This document shows, piece after piece, positions 1-11,911 of a stretch of 64,000 nucleotides of DNA. The position numbers and the translations under genes are program-made. Positions within the stretch are counted from its first letter, which is position 1; every line of letters begins with the position of its first letter. A model generated the notes under the pieces. It made no database searches. It was not told the origin of the DNA and saw nothing but the letters and a program-made list of their open reading frames with translations. This DNA comes from Nymphalis io (lineage: Eukaryota; Arthropoda; Insecta; Lepidoptera; Nymphalidae), in the NCBI RefSeq assembly GCF_905147045.1, contig NC_065905.1, positions 1,798,001 through 1,862,000 on the forward strand. Reading direction: 5' to 3'.

Positions 1-365
1 TAAATATTTTAAAATTAAAAAAATCCTTAAAGATTCCGAACCTTATCCAATGTTTTTTAATGTTTAACTATTTACCCGTCTACGTTGCAACTAATAGAGG
101 TAATGCATTGAGTTCGTATGTACTAAAGTGTCATGATGTCATCGGGTTCTGATATCGGAAGCCATATGGCTTAAAACAAAGAGAAATTAAGAAATTTTTC
201 TGATAAGAAAAGAAAAGTATATATATAAAATATGTATAAAAATTGCAATGGAATTTCGTATTAAAATAAATAAATGTTATAATTACTTACTAATTACTGT
301 AACTAAATCAATCATCCTGTCAGTTTTCCATGGCTAGGCAAAAACCTCCACTCCTCTTTAAACTT

Positions 366-640
366 TTTTTTTTAATAATAACAATAATAATATCCTGGGA
401 CATTAATCACACACGGCCGTTGGATCCCAAACTAAGCAGAGCTTTAACAATGGAAGCCAGACAACTGATATACTACGTATACTACTTTTCTTTTGTAAAT
501 ACATACTTATATAGATAATCACACCCAGACTCAGGACAAACAGACATGTTCGTGCACACAAATGTCTGTCCTAAGTGGAAATCGAACTTACAACCTTCGG
601 CCTAAAAGGCAAGTACCTACTAACCACGCCAACCGGCCCG
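366..640 (-). repeat. SINE-D, tRNA-derived, near full length
   Basis: Read on the minus strand it starts with a tRNA-like head that has an A-box-like TTGGCGTGGTTAGTAGG and a B-box-like GTAAGTTCGATTTCC. A body follows that carries the inverted pair ATGTCTG / CAGACAT, and the copy ends in an ATTATT-rich and A-rich tail (the T run at 364-373 on plus). The arrangement is that of a Pol III SINE common in Lepidoptera. The short ORFs over it are by-products of the repeat. This is the only copy of the family I noticed in the window. Confidence 0.75.
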
Positions 641-1589
641 TTTTTAACTTATTCTACAACGCTCACTCGATGCAACTGAATTACACTTCTCGGTTAAAAA
701 CAACAAACCACTTCGAATCTCATATTACTGTAAAGTTTTATATACATATTATACTTATTAATATATAAAATTTTATTTAAAAAGCTCATTTTTCTAAATA
801 AAACAACTGAATAAACTTAATTGATATAAATCCATTTAAATATAAACTAAGCCAAACAAGATCGTTTTAAAATTCGAAACCAAATGGAAACCAATAAAAA
901 TTCGAATTTAAATTTCGAATGATATTTATTCGAGCCGGGGACCTCATTACCCTACCACTGTAACACACTCGATGGCAATCAGACTATTATCAAAGTAATA
1001 ACAAGTTATATTAATGTCCCTTTATATTCAACTGTGTACGAGCGACGGCTCTTCCGAGAACGTCAAGACGTATAGCCGTACGTGCATCGGTTCTTTACCG
1101 ATTTTTATCGAAATCGAAACGAGTTTTTTGGGTAGAAACCATTAAAAATCTCGCCGGCTATTCGACGAACAATAAAATTTTATGTCTCTATCTAAACGCG
1201 TGTGATCGAACGCGATAAAAATCGATTTTTTTTATGTTGAGCGGTAGTGACATTTCTTCACGCGTTTGTTTTACACAAAATTAAAGGGTTGTTTCTGGAC
1301 TACTTGGAAGGACGTTATTGAATTGTTTGTTTAAAAGCTGAAGTCTGTTATGCAACATCGCTCGATGTTATATAAAAATTTGTTTGGCGTATTTTGGTTT
1401 TATTAGATTATAACAATGGCAACTTTATTACAAAAAAACTCCATATATGTTACTAAGACTCTTATGTAACCACAGTCTACCTCCAAATATTCTGCAAACA
1501 TATATATATATTTTATATTATTTCGGTAAATATGAAAAAAAATAGATAAATCTTGAGCAAGTGGAGCGTCTTCAAAGATATTTTATCCA
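641..1589. other. unassigned AT-rich sequence
   Basis: No gene or recognisable repeat seen. Positions about 1030-1260 are richer in CpG (ATCGAAATCGAAACGAG and several CGCG words) than the flanks and could be a conserved non-coding block, but no defined motif supports a call. Confidence 0.4.
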
Positions 1590-1695
1590 TCGTCTCATTG
1601 CTATGCAAAAGCCCCGTTGAAAAGGCTTGGATCTTATTAGAAGCACCACCACGCCTCCCCAATGCGGGTTGGCGGATACATGTGGCGAAATCCTT
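1590..1695 (-). repeat. SINE-B fragment (body only)
   Basis: It matches the internal SINE-B segment with CACCACG, CCAATGCGGGTTGG and ACATGTGGCG in the same order as fuller copies at 46.7 and 56.4 kb. The tRNA-like head is missing. Confidence 0.5.
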
Positions 1696-1854
1696 TGCCG
1701 TCGATAAAAAATAAGAATACCATTTCAAATTATATATACAGATAATGTATTTGTGTCTATCGTTACGGTCGTTTCGAGATGAAGATACCAAAAACAACAA
1801 TGATAAAATTCAGAAACCCACTGCAGAACATCATCAATGTCAGAAACTGCTGCT

Positions 1855-1960
1855 TGGAGTTCTCACTTCGTAACTCGCTCGTTGAAATGTTGAAAACCAA
1901 GTCAAAGAGCCAGTGATTACACTTTCGTGCCGGACAAAGCACGTAAATCTGTTGATGAGC
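1855..1960 (+). repeat. possible SINE-C remnant
   Basis: A short stretch with GTGCCGGACAAAGCACGTAAATCTGTTG recalls the SINE-C body segment with AAAGCACGTAAAACCGTTGG. It is too diverged to place its ends. No gene is seen between here and the next SINE fragment. Confidence 0.25.
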
Positions 1961-2182
1961 TAGAACTAACTCTGGTTGTTTCAGAGGGGAAATAATGAGT
2001 ACGTCTCTGCTTGCCCTTGTACACTTGTGCCCTACAACATCTTGGACATTTGGCCAATTAAAAATGGCCGTCGTTGCCAGTATCGATCAGATAGGACCAC
2101 ATTATCTTTATCCGATAAGGAAAATAATTCAAGGTCTAAGCTACATCAGTACAAGTAAAGTAACAATAATTTTTCACAGCTA

Positions 2183-2312
2183 AGGCCTCCTTCCCTTTTC
2201 AACAAAAGGTTTGTAGCATATCACCCCAGAGCACATGAAAATTCAGAGGCTTTGAACCCGTAATCATCATTTAAAATTCACGGTGTCTTAACCACTGAAC
2301 CATCACGCTTCT
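2183..2312 (-). repeat. SINE-B fragment, head plus part of body
   Basis: It has the SINE-B order GCACATGAAAATTCAG, TTGAACCCGTAATCATC (B-box region) and TCTTAACCACTGAACCATCACG (A-box region), read on minus. The body between tail and head is deleted. Confidence 0.6.
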
Positions 2313-3268
2313 AAAAATAATCAAGGCTATTTTATCGGTAGAAATTATTGTTCAACAACACATTAATAGGCTGTAACACGAATTCCGCTTAATTTTGATA
2401 AAGATTTGTTATCTTGCAATACTGTGACATTTTGTTATATTTATGACACTCATTGACAAATAAAAGAGACAAAACAAACGGACATGAATTCCTTTATATA
2501 CATTCATTAATTATGTAGAACATCTGCCACAAAACAATAATAATATAAATATAAAAAATACCAATCAAATTCGTCTGTGTGTATAATATTCAAATCAATT
2601 AATGTTGCTTAGCAGTTGTTTGGTTAAACGCTGATTTCTCTCTTTTTTCATTATTGATTTGACATTCGAAAGAAGAAGACACAGCATTGTTTAACTAATC
2701 GCTCGCTAAACACCGTTTATAAGGCCCTAAATCCTTTACATTTTAAAACATTTGTTTTATAAATTACTAATAGGATGTATTACATATTCTTAAATACAAA
2801 ATTCATGATATCTTTCTTTCGCTTAACTTAATTTCTAAGTTCTCAAACTTTTCCTCCAAAATACGAATGACAGTCTGATTTTGAGTTAAATGTGCTTTTG
2901 GAGAAACACAACAAACGTTGATGATACGTAATTCAAATTATAGTGACGTCAGACAAAGATCAAAATAAAGGGAAATTCTATGCCGACTGTAGTCGATTTT
3001 TTGTTGTTTTTACAGTGTGGCACAACACCTTTTAAGTATCATTCCCCCTTCTTTAATATAAACTATTTGGAATAGTACCGATATATAAATGACGATGTCA
3101 AATATGCTGTTTCTTATGCTGATTAAAAGGCACTGGCCCAAGGGTTTTGCAACCGATTTTTTTTTTTAAACTTGGACAAGCCGCAGTCAGATTTTATTTA
3201 TTGAATCTAAATGGGGGAAATAAATATGTATTGGATGATATTCAGCCATAACCAACCTACAGCTTTTA
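2313..3268. other. unassigned AT-rich sequence
   Basis: I see no coding potential, RNA gene or repeat here. A TGACGTCA-like word (TAGTGACGTCAGAC) lies near 2941 with no supporting context. Confidence 0.4.
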
Positions 3269-3536
3269 CTAGTGGCAGGGGTTTGTGCAAGCTCGTCTGG
3301 ATAGGTACCACCCACTCATCAGATATTCTACCGCAAAAAAGTACTTGGTATTGTTGTGTTCCGGTTTGAAGGGTGAATGAGCCAATGGAATTACAGGCAC
3401 AAGGAACATAATATCTTAGTTCCCAAGGTTGGTGGCGCATAGGCGATGTAAGCAATGGTTAACATTTCTTACAATGCCAATGTATATGGGCGTTGTCGAC
3501 CACTTACCGTTAGGTGGTCCATATGTTAAAAAAAAA
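3269..3536 (+). repeat. SINE-A, nearly full length
   Basis: It runs from the GTGGCAGGGGTTTGTGCAAG head through TGTTCCGGTTTGAAGGGTGA and GTTCCCAAGGTTGGTGGCGC to the 3' stem-loop CCACTTACCGTTAGGTGG and an A run. It is diverged from the younger copies at 48.1 and 56.7 kb. The overlapping minus-strand ORF is an artefact of the repeat. Confidence 0.85.
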
Positions 3537-4833
3537 GCGTAGAGCGTGGTGAATAAAACTCCAAACTCTTTTGTTCTACATCTACTACTCACCAATGAAA
3601 AAAAATTATATAAAATAATCTACGGGTGTCGTACAAAAAATGTTTGGGAACCACTTCCCCTTTCAGAGAGATGACAATAAATGTAAAGTTGCGGTTAAAA
3701 ATTATATGACGTCAATGTAACAATAATAATACGAACGAGATCAGACGCACAGACAGTCAAATGTCACCAGCTGTTAGCTCGTTTACATAAATCAGACGTA
3801 TATTTGTATTACATAAATGTGAATTATAAATATAATGTCCGAATGCCGGTTTCTTAGAACCGCGGTGACTAAGAGGGTACAATTACACAGAAAAGTTTTT
3901 TTTTTTATATATATAAAGGATTTAAACATATGGTGTTATATAACAATTATTTTCTCAATTTTACTTATTAGTGATTATTTTGGAAAATATTTAATTTCTC
4001 CGGATTTTAATACAGCTAAATTAAACCACCTTTATCAAAAACGAATGTGCCCTAGATAATATGTAAAAAATATAATTACACATTTATGTAAACACATTTA
4101 TTTCTATTTTAATTAATATATATTTTAATAAAATACAGATAGGTATATAAAGATAAGTAAACACCTCACATTATCAATGATACTGTAAGAAATGTAATGT
4201 ACTGTAAGAAGTGTAATGTGCATGGCTGGTACCATCCTAAACTAAATATTAACAAAAGTTTAAATTAAATATATATAACAGTTTTCGACACAACATTACA
4301 CGGTCCATCGACACGTATCGTACACTTTTAAGATGCCGAAACAAGATAACGACAAACGTGTTAAGACATATGCCTCGCGTTATGGACTCGCTGTTAAATT
4401 ACCACTTGACCACCGGCCAACGATCACCTAGATCGGCTACCTACTTTTAGGGTACCGTCGTTTTAAATAATACTCAATAGATCAGATTCTGTCTCGTTGC
4501 GTTGGTAAAAAAAGAGTTTTATAAATATCTTAGTGATGATGATTTTTAATATATATTGGTGCTATTAGGGGGTCAGACAGGCCCCCCTCCGCGTTGTTCT
4601 CAAATGCCTTGTGTGTGTATGATTTTACTATATACCGTATAGTATATATTAAAAACGAAACGTTTATATAAAAACAAATATATATTTATTTTAATTTCCT
4701 CTATATTTATTTGTTTATTGGTTATCTATAATTATATTTTTTTTATCAATAGTTATAATTTTAGTACCCAGTAGAGCCCACGATCAAATCATCATAGGTC
4801 TAAGGTAAACTCCGGGTCGAACAAAACAATTAT
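3537..4833. other. unassigned AT-rich sequence
   Basis: No gene is supported. A 19-bp near-perfect direct repeat (TACTGTAAGAAATGTAATG, then the same with one change) sits in tandem at about 4181-4219. The 74-codon ORF at 3835-4059 has AT-driven composition and no recognisable feature. Confidence 0.4.
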
Positions 4834-4980
4834 TGAGTTTTTTTGCAAAGAAATTCTCAGTAGCAGCCTGGTTGTTGGGAATTTTATCACACCCTTACCT
4901 CGAAAAGTAATCGGATCTGTTGGTCCTGCCCCTGAAATCTTTCCTGCAGTTTGCTAACCTCCCATGAGACGGTTCGCCTT
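4834..4980 (+). repeat. SINE-C remnant (body)
   Basis: The order TTCTCAGTAGCAGC, ACCTCGAAAAG and GTTGGTCCTGC...CTGAAATCTTTCC follows the SINE-C body as in the full copy at 10.9 kb. Head and tail are lost. Confidence 0.55.
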
Positions 4981-5027
4981 GTCTGCTCTATTAGAAGGAG
5001 ATATTTCTCCATAAACCACATTATATA

Positions 5028-5314
5028 TTTTTTTATATAGAATAGGAAGGTGGACGAGCATATGGGCCACCTGATGGTAAGAGGTCACCAAACGCCCTTA
5101 GACATTGGCATTGTAAGAAATGTCAACCATGGCCTATAGCCAATGCGCCACCAACCTTGGGAACTAAGATTTTATGTCCCTTGTGCCTGTAATTACACTG
5201 GCTCACTCACCCTTCAAACCGGAACACAACAATATCAAGTATTGCTGTTTTGCGGTAGAATATCTGATGAGTGGGTACCTACCCAGACGAGCTTGCACAA
5301 AGCCCTACCACCAG
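5028..5314 (-). repeat. SINE-A, full length
   Basis: It reads complete on minus, from the CTGGTGGTAGGGCTTTGTGC end at 5314 to the T run at 5028-5034, which is the A tail. It contains the 3' stem-loop segment and the GGTTTGAAGGGTGAGTGAGCC core. The ORF at 5143-5418 crosses this copy and is not a gene. Confidence 0.9.
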
Positions 5315-5684
5315 TATATATATATGTAAAACGAAAACAATATGATAGTTTTATTAGATCACGTGTCATCATAACATTGATCACTTTCAACAAATGCAGA
5401 ACCCTTTACCAACTGTAAGTTAATCGTTTTGTTCGCATTGCAAACATTAACATAGTCCTATGTCAGATCAGCACCTGGGCCCGCGAAATATCACTTGTAA
5501 CATCGGTAGTGTTCAAGTAATGAATTAACTTTTTATTTCAGAAAATTAGCTCCAAGTCTACTTGTTCTTGGAAATTATATCGGACTTGTATCTGGGCACT
5601 AAACCATTATTATTACTTGTATTTATTTCTTCAAAGACTTTTGCGTTCGTGCATGAATTTCCTTTTAGTACACATACACATAAA
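5315..5684. other. unassigned sequence
   Basis: A short stretch between two SINEs. I see nothing recognisable in it. Confidence 0.35.
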
Positions 5685-5971
5685 AAGCCAAGATGACCCA
5701 GTGGTTAGAACGCGTGAATCTTAACCGATGATCGTGTTCAAACCCGAACAAGTACCGATGAATTTTCATGTGCTTAATTTGTGTTATGTGTGAAACGGTG
5801 AAGGAAAATATCGAGGAAACCTGCATGTATCTAATTTCATTGAAATTCTGCGACATGTGTATTCCAGCAACCCGCATTTGAGCAACGTGGTTGCATAAGC
5901 TCCAAACTTTTTCCTCAAAAAAAGGAGAGGAGGTCGTAGGCCAGCGGTGGGACATTCACAGGGTGTTACAT
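5685..5971 (+). repeat. SINE-B, nearly full length
   Basis: The tRNA-like head (AGATGACCCAGTGGTTAGAACGC as A box, GTTCAAACCCG as B box) is followed by the body (ATTTTCATGTGCTTAATTTGTG, GAGGAAACCTGCATGT, CAACCCGCATT) and the tail with CAGCGGTGGGACATTCACAG. Two ORFs on minus overlap it and are by-products. Confidence 0.85.
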
Positions 5972-6047
5972 TACACTTACACATTGATATTCTGTAGCTT
6001 CATTAGACTCTTAATATTAACGATATTTTACTACATAATAAATAATT

Positions 6048-6190
6048 TAAGTGACTGACTGACATACCAGAATGAAATTTTGAAGGGAAATTCCTTTTGG
6101 AACATAGGTGAACATTAAAAATTATTTCAAAATTCATCCCCTAAAAAGAGTTTAATGGGGGATAAAAGCTTATAAGCAAGTCGTGTTTGA
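6048..6190 (+). repeat. fragment of a dispersed GACTGACTGA-type repeat
   Basis: AAGTGACTGACTGACAT is followed by a GAAATTTTGAAGGG / GGAACATAGGTGAAC segment and CCCCTAAAAAGAG. This text pattern recurs in lepidopteran short transposons and resembles the copy at 61.4 kb. I cannot set its class or ends. Confidence 0.35.
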
Positions 6191-6991
6191 GAGTTAGAAA
6201 TATGTCAGTGTGTAGAGTTATGTTTGTGTGTAAAATGCAAATAAATAAAGTGTAAGTTTGTATATAAGTTCACCATTTAAGATAATCCGCTAGCTGTAAT
6301 ACAACTTAATAATGATATTACTAATAAATATACGGCTACTTATAGGTACAATTCATGCTTACAATGTACATTGATTACTTTTTCATTATTGCCATAAATT
6401 AAAAAAAAATAAGTTAAACATCACTTATACTTTGGAGATGAAATAAACATCGCTTAAACCACCATTGATGGCCGTCAATCGTGAGGGATGTGTTTAGGTT
6501 TGAAAAGTGTGAACCTTATCAATGGCACGAGGGATATAGCATCTTAGTAAGAGCTAAGTAGGTAAGAGTGCCACGATATGGGTGAAGAGGAGGGCTGGAG
6601 GGCCACAGTCATACCTGTGACACTGATTCAGACCAATCGTAAGCTTAAATGCAATTACCTTGAATATATCTTGATCATTATGCTAAATTTCATAATGTTT
6701 ACAGTATGACAACGTGATGTGATAATAAAAATAAATTAGATTATCAAGATAAAAAGATAAATGTTTGAAGTCTAGGGAGTTTCGAGCGGCGATGTGGCAA
6801 CATTGCCTTGCAATCACGCCGAAGTCATCACAGGGTGCTGTCATTACGTCACAATTATGATTGCTGTAATGAAATAGTGGTAAGTAGAGACATAAATATA
6901 CTAGATGAGGTTTTATCTCCTAACCTACCTAATTCGCGTAACCATTGTGACAATACAGTAATTTTTAAGAATACGTGAACATTTATCGAAG
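6191..6991. other. unassigned sequence
   Basis: No gene or repeat recognised. The segment around 6470-6610 is less AT-rich than its flanks (GAGGAGGGCTGGAGGGCC) but carries no open frame of note. Confidence 0.35.
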
Positions 6992-7164
6992 AGTGCGGGT
7001 CCGATTTGAGCACCACTGATTTTTCATGTGCTTAATTTGTGTTAATGTTTCATCTCGTGCTCGGCGCCGAATGAAAACATTTTGAGGAAAATGCATTCGG
7101 GATGAAATTGCCACCTGTATATCCAACCAGCACTGAAGTGGGATAATAACATGCTGTTACTTTT
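6992..7164 (+). repeat. SINE-B, diverged, head truncated
   Basis: It begins inside the B-box region, continues with TTTTCATGTGCTTAATTTGTG and CATCTCGTGC, and ends with a decayed tail (GTGGGATAATAACATGCTGTTAC). Confidence 0.7.
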
Positions 7165-7419
7165 CTTTAGCTTTTAGGTTAGTAACAAATACTATAAGAA
7201 TTAAACAGAATAAAGGTGTCATTGATTCATCGTAACCCAGTGCCCAAATTAATGGCAACATTTTCCTTCCCAATCTCAATGTTAGATGTAATTCAATATA
7301 CATTTTATCAAGCAAAATAATAAATCCAACTTTAATAAAAAATCCTAAAAATGTATGTGCGTTTCATTGAATGGCTTCAATTGACTTAGGTGACGTTGCG
7401 ATCGGATTTTTTCAACCAA

Positions 7420-7466
7420 AAAAAAATATGATCGCACCCGCACAAAACCGGAACGGGCAGCTAGTA
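7420..7466 (+). repeat. Helitron-like 3' end
   Basis: It ends GGGCAGCTAG|T, the CTAG-then-T ending expected of Helitron-like elements, after a GC-rich CGCACCCGCACAAAACCGGAACGGG segment. The 5' end was not found, so this is a terminal fragment. Confidence 0.4.
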
Positions 7467-8109
7467 TTAATATAATACTTAACACTTCTTTCTTCTATTT
7501 TGTTTTTCTTCGTTTTATCAACGCTAGTTGAGTGGAAAATATTTAAGGTCACAATCGGTATAAAAAGACATATTTAACACATTAAAGTCAAATCTAGTTA
7601 AAAAATTCAATTTTCGAACGAACGAATGAATCTGAAGGCTACAGTTACCATTCGATATATACCATCCAGTGGAACTACATCGAAACGAATACAGACAGCT
7701 CGAAATAATTACGGAAGAGTTCTATCATTACAGGCGACGATTGGTTGTGCGATAGGTCCGCTTGTCTGAACACATACTTTAATAAAAATTATATTAAATA
7801 ATGCGACCGATGTTTGTGTAACATTACGCAGAACCATTGTCTTATTGTCTGTTCGAAAATTTACTCTCTATGATATATTAATAAAGTACATTTCGATTAT
7901 TATATCCATGTTCACAATTGTGAGAGTTTTCGTGTAATAGATATTGTATGGTTTCATGAGACAGAGAAAGATATAGTTTTTGTTTATACAAAATATAATA
8001 TACTATTTATAAGCGCTTTAAGTTTTCTCTATACATAAGTAAGGGCAATCAACACGTCGCCTGTTCGATTCTTTAAAAAGTCCTTTATATGCCCTATTAA
8101 ATCAATAAT
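7467..8109. other. unassigned AT-rich sequence
   Basis: I see no gene. A short block at about 7610-7760 has more CpG (ACGAACGAATGAATC, ACAGGCGACGATTGG), with no further support. Confidence 0.35.
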
Positions 8110-8222
8110 AATAAATAAGGAACCCTAGCTGGTGTTTATTTGTGTGTTTGTTACGCTTTCAAGTCTTAACTATTCAACCGAACGTCATGAAATTTTCTAT
8201 ACACGTTGTCAAGAAAAGGATA
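8110..8222 (+). repeat. Helitron-like / Lep1-like 5' segment
   Basis: It carries TGTGTGTTTGTTACGCTTTCA, a CTTAACTATTCAACCGA word, and ATGAAATTTTCTATACACG. The same ordered words recur at 13.7, 22.9 and 30.3 kb. The 64-codon ORF here is repeat text. Confidence 0.5.
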
Positions 8223-9162
8223 TATTAATGTTCCTATATGTATTAACGTTGACTTTAATACTAATGTATATAAAAATGGTAGAAAATCTTAGTTATTATT
8301 TGCTTATTTTCATGTTTAACAAATAAAACACATGACAGAGACAGACCTACTGAGTGTCTTTCATCTCCTGGTCGATAACAGTTCATGCAATACAATTTTT
8401 AAAAAAAGTACATGAGAATTACTATTATGACCAATACCTGCGCACGCGCATATAAAATAATGCGAAACACCTCGAGTTTTACGGGGAAAGATAAAATGGC
8501 CAGGAAACCTTGACAAAATTCTCAAAACTACGTACATATAGACTATTTAATATTCTTCTTCTTGCTAAGTTATCAGAACTGAAGTAATTATGCATCAATA
8601 TAATATAAAAACATACAATCTATGTAATTAGCACGTAAATAAATTTAAATAGATGCAAAATGTATTAAAAAAACGACACTTCGAACATTATCAAACATTT
8701 AATTCATTCACCAACAGATGTCGCTACTTGCTACTAATACTAAAGACGCGTGTCTTTGCACGGTCGAGCGAGTCCTCGTAATCCAAGAAGGGTAGATTAA
8801 AATCTAAATAGCTTTATATTGGACGTTCGTATCAGTACGAATGTGTGTTCAAAAAATACATAAAATATTTTAAGTTATCGAAATTAATGAGCCGATGTAT
8901 TGTAGTAAAATATTCATTGTTATATTTAGATTATTGGGCTCTATGTTAGCCTGTCTGGGCCTATTCTATTTATTTATTCTGGTCACACTCATAGCCATTG
9001 CACTGTTAGAAATATTAGTAGTAGAATTTGTGGTAGTGAAGCCTATTATAACTGAATATTGTCTGTCTGTAATCTAACAAAATGCGTGGAATTAATGATT
9101 GCTGGATCTCGTGCAGGAACTTCTCGTAGATTTATATAATTTATACAAATTTGAAGAAAAAG
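8223..9162. other. unassigned AT-rich sequence
   Basis: A 60-codon ORF at 8895-9077 encodes one strongly hydrophobic stretch with no recognisable family. In T-rich DNA such ORFs arise by chance, so it is not called a gene. Confidence 0.35.
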
Positions 9163-9331
9163 ATTGTAAGGAATACATCGCCAATGCGCCACTAAACTTA
9201 AGAATTAAGATGTTATGTCCCTTGTGCCTGTAGTTACACTGGCTTATAATCCTGGCGAATCGGAACGCAACAATATTAACTGTTACTGTTTGACGGTAGA
9301 ATATATCATGAATGGGGTGGTACCTACACAG
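9163..9331 (-). repeat. SINE-A fragment
   Basis: The central and 5' parts are present (GCCAATGCGCCAC, ATGTTATGTCCCTTGTGCCTG, AATGGGGTGGTACCTAC). The 3' tail side is missing. Confidence 0.7.
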
Positions 9332-9620
9332 TTCATGAGAAGTTAAATAAAATCTTGCAATGATGTGAAATAATCAACAACCCGTATTTCATAAATAAAA
9401 ATAATTTGAAATACATGATCGTTTCGCAAAGTATGACAGAATAATTTTAATACCACAAGTTATTGTCAATGAAACAATCGTTACGACATTGTCTCGTAAC
9501 GTCACGACAGCCATTGTGAGCTCATTTTGTAATATTCACTGTGGTTTCTTAGATCGAACGATTTAAATATACATTTTAATAAATATATTTGTTTGATTCG
9601 TTTTCATATACGTATTTTAA

Positions 9621-9720
9621 TATAGGAAGGTGGACGGGCGGGCAAATGGACTACCAAAACCTTCGAAACTATGATTTTATATCCCTTATGCCTGTAGTTA
9701 CACTAGCTCACTCACCGTGC
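9621..9720 (-). repeat. SINE-A fragment with internal deletion
   Basis: The 3' part (ATAGGAAGGTGGACGGGCGGG) is joined directly to the central part (TATCCCTTATGCCTGTAGTTACACT), with the intervening stem-loop segment missing. Confidence 0.65.
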
Positions 9721-9868
9721 AAGTAACCTCATCATTTGACCCACGGAAAGTAAGTGAGGGGCCTAGTCTCCAGCCACTGGTGAAACTCTTGAAGAAGATA
9801 GCAACGCAAGCTTGGAAGAAAATCTGTGCAAAAAAACACCTGTAGACATACCTGTATGCCTGTTTTGA

Positions 9869-10130
9869 TAATGATGTCCTCCTGACCGATTTCAATCTCA
9901 AAACAGATAAGCAAATTATGCAGGACATATTACAGTGCACTAATGTATGTGCAAACACAGGTGCACTCTCTATACTTTCATAACCCGGTGGTACGGCAAT
10001 CCGACACGGGTAGAATTCAGGCGCAGGACCAACACATTACGCGCTTTCGCGTTTCGCGGAATGTGCACACTTCCAACTTCCAGACTTCTGGGCTTCTATT
10101 GATATTTTTTTAACTAAAAACCTTAATAAC
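9869..10130 (-). repeat. SINE-C, diverged, head missing
   Basis: The body and tail are recognisable by CCTCCTGACCGATTT, GCAAACACAGGTGCACTCTCTAT, GGCAATCCGACACGG and GCGCAGGACCAAC. The tRNA-like head beyond 10130 is lost. A run of minus ORFs across it is repeat-derived. Confidence 0.7.
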
Positions 10131-10664
10131 TTTTTTACCGTGACTTAGGGTTTCGACGCAAGAGCTCAGGATATGTGGCCTTTCATCTAGCCCCTAGAAA
10201 AAACAAGTCTTTTACGAGTCACTGTTTTACGACTACATCAACAACCATTCGATACTTAGGACATATATTTGTAAACGCTTTCCTCTTTAGCATCGTTGAA
10301 TTGCTTAAAACCTCGAATATGACGCATCCCATACGAGGCGAGTACATTGTAAAAACATCAATCAATTCGTCACCAACCCCATCATCAAGATACAAAAGCA
10401 ACATACGAACGTAAACCTGTGAACCGGAACGGTTTATTCGACCACAGACCAACAATAGATAGAAGTGGCATCCGATACAAAGTGTTTCATTGAAATTATT
10501 ATTTGTGAGTGTGTTTCCTAGTTACAAACATGATGCTTTATTTTATTTGTAATATGTTAATTCTGTCTGTCATATTGCATTTTAAGCGCTATATATAATA
10601 CAAGTTTATTTAATAACGTAATAGATAACCTTTATGTTTATTTTAATAAAGTCATAATTTATTA
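10131..10664. other. unassigned sequence
   Basis: Overlapping ORFs on both strands at 10175-10455 resemble no known family. The segment 10160-10460 is somewhat less AT-rich than its surroundings but shows no splice-flanked frame. Confidence 0.35.
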
Positions 10665-10800
10665 TTGGTGGCGCATTGGCTATAAGCAATGGTTAACATT
10701 TCTTACAATGCCAATGTCTAAGGGCGTTTGGTGACCACTTACCATCAGGTGGCCCATATGCTCGTCCACCTTCCTATTCTATAAAAATAAAAATAAAAAT
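10665..10800 (+). repeat. SINE-A, 5' truncated, with (A4T)n tail
   Basis: It starts at TTGGTGGCGCATTGGC in mid-element and runs through the perfect 3' stem-loop to CTATAAAAATAAAAATAAAAAT. The copy is close to the youngest ones in the window. Confidence 0.85.
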
Positions 10801-10875
10801 GGCAACAAATATCTTTAAACAACATTGATATAATAAAAGATCATTATTAATATTAGTTATACAGTAACATAACTA

Positions 10876-11243
10876 CCTCGTCGGTCTAGTGGCTTGATGT
10901 AAGGCCGCAGACCCGGAGGTCCTGGGTTCAATTCCCAGGTCGGGCCAATAAAAATATATTGGGTTTTTCTGTCTGAAAATTCTCAGTAGCAGCTCCGAGT
11001 CTGGAAGCTGAAAGTGTGTACACTCCCGTGCCTCGGAAAGCACGTAAAACCGTTGGTCCTGCGCCTGAACTCTTTCCGGTCGTGTCGGATTGCCGTCCCA
11101 TCGGATTATGAGAGTTAGGGAATAGAGAGTGCGCCTTTGTTTGCGCACACACTTGTGCACTATAATATCTCCTGCGTAGTTGGCTAATCACTCTTGAGAT
11201 TGGCCGCCGTGACCGAAATCGGTCTGGAGTACATTATTATTTA
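10876..11243 (+). repeat. SINE-C, full length
   Basis: The head ACCTCGTCGGTCTAGTGGCTT (A-box region) and CCTGGGTTCAATTCCCAGG (B-box region, a perfect stem around the T loop) resembles a GGTCTAGTGG-type tRNA. The body contains TTCTCAGTAGCAGCTCCGAG, GCACGTAAAACCGTTGGTCC and the GTGTGCGC region, and the tail ends GAAATCGGTCTGGAGTACATTATTATTT. It is the best reference copy of this family here. The ORFs at 10873-11191 are by-products. Confidence 0.85.
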
Positions 11244-11911
11244 ATGAGAAATATATTTCTTAAAAGCGAACGCTAAAATTTTATAATACTGTACTACTAT
11301 TAATTACTATTAACTGTAATATAATAATATTATAAATACTAAAAACATCTCTGAAATCGCTGTATAATCTCGTATACGATTTATATACATTCAATAATTT
11401 ATATATTTAGACGTAAAAAAGTCTCCTCATAATATACTTATAGGTTTATATATCAATAACCATTTATACAAAGAGAATAAAGTAAAAACGATATGTGATA
11501 AAAAGAATCCCTTCCACGTCGTGTTATTTGAGGTCCACAATTGAACGGTCGGTGGTTAGACACGGTACGGTGGGCGCCGATAATTGTCAAACTGATTGAC
11601 AAAGGCCGATGTGTGCTCCATAGTATGAGAAGTACGATATACGGACACCACGTTTCGATATATACATATTATTAATTATACGACATTATATCGCAATTTT
11701 TATTTCTTTCGTACTTTTATAAATTTAAAATGTCAAATAAAAAAGAGTCGATTCGTTTTTTAATTTTTTAACTTTTATAAAAAACACTAGTTTTCGCCCT
11801 CGATTTCTCTCGTGTATGTAAATGGCCTCCCTATTTACATGTTAAGTATTCGAGGTATCTTTCTGTACTCATGACAACGTGGGCAATCTTTTAAAATATC
11901 ATTATGAACGG
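11244..11911. other. unassigned AT-rich sequence
   Basis: No gene or repeat is recognised. The stretch 11515-11600 (AACGGTCGGTGGTTAGACAC, GGTACGGTGGGCGCC) is locally GC-richer. Confidence 0.35.

Noticed and set aside
3275..3320. 5S-rRNA-derived origin of the SINE-A head
   Set aside because: The GCAAGCTCGTCTGGGTAGGTACC stretch faintly recalls the 5S internal promoter, but the match by eye is too weak to claim.
5143..5418. 91-codon ORF, and similar ones at 28091-28471, 3207-3455 and 56665-56883
   Set aside because: They encode translated SINE-A text (for example the MRHQPWELR start recurs), not a conserved protein.
10876..10950. tRNA-like sequences at SINE-C and SINE-B heads (10.9, 25.3, 30.2, 56.7 kb) as tRNA genes
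   Set aside because: They have A and B boxes but lack a complete acceptor stem and cloverleaf, and each is fused to the same SINE body and tail.
10873..11191. ORFs over SINE-C here and at 24949-25271
   Set aside because: The same repeat read in different frames. The similarity comes from the SINE.
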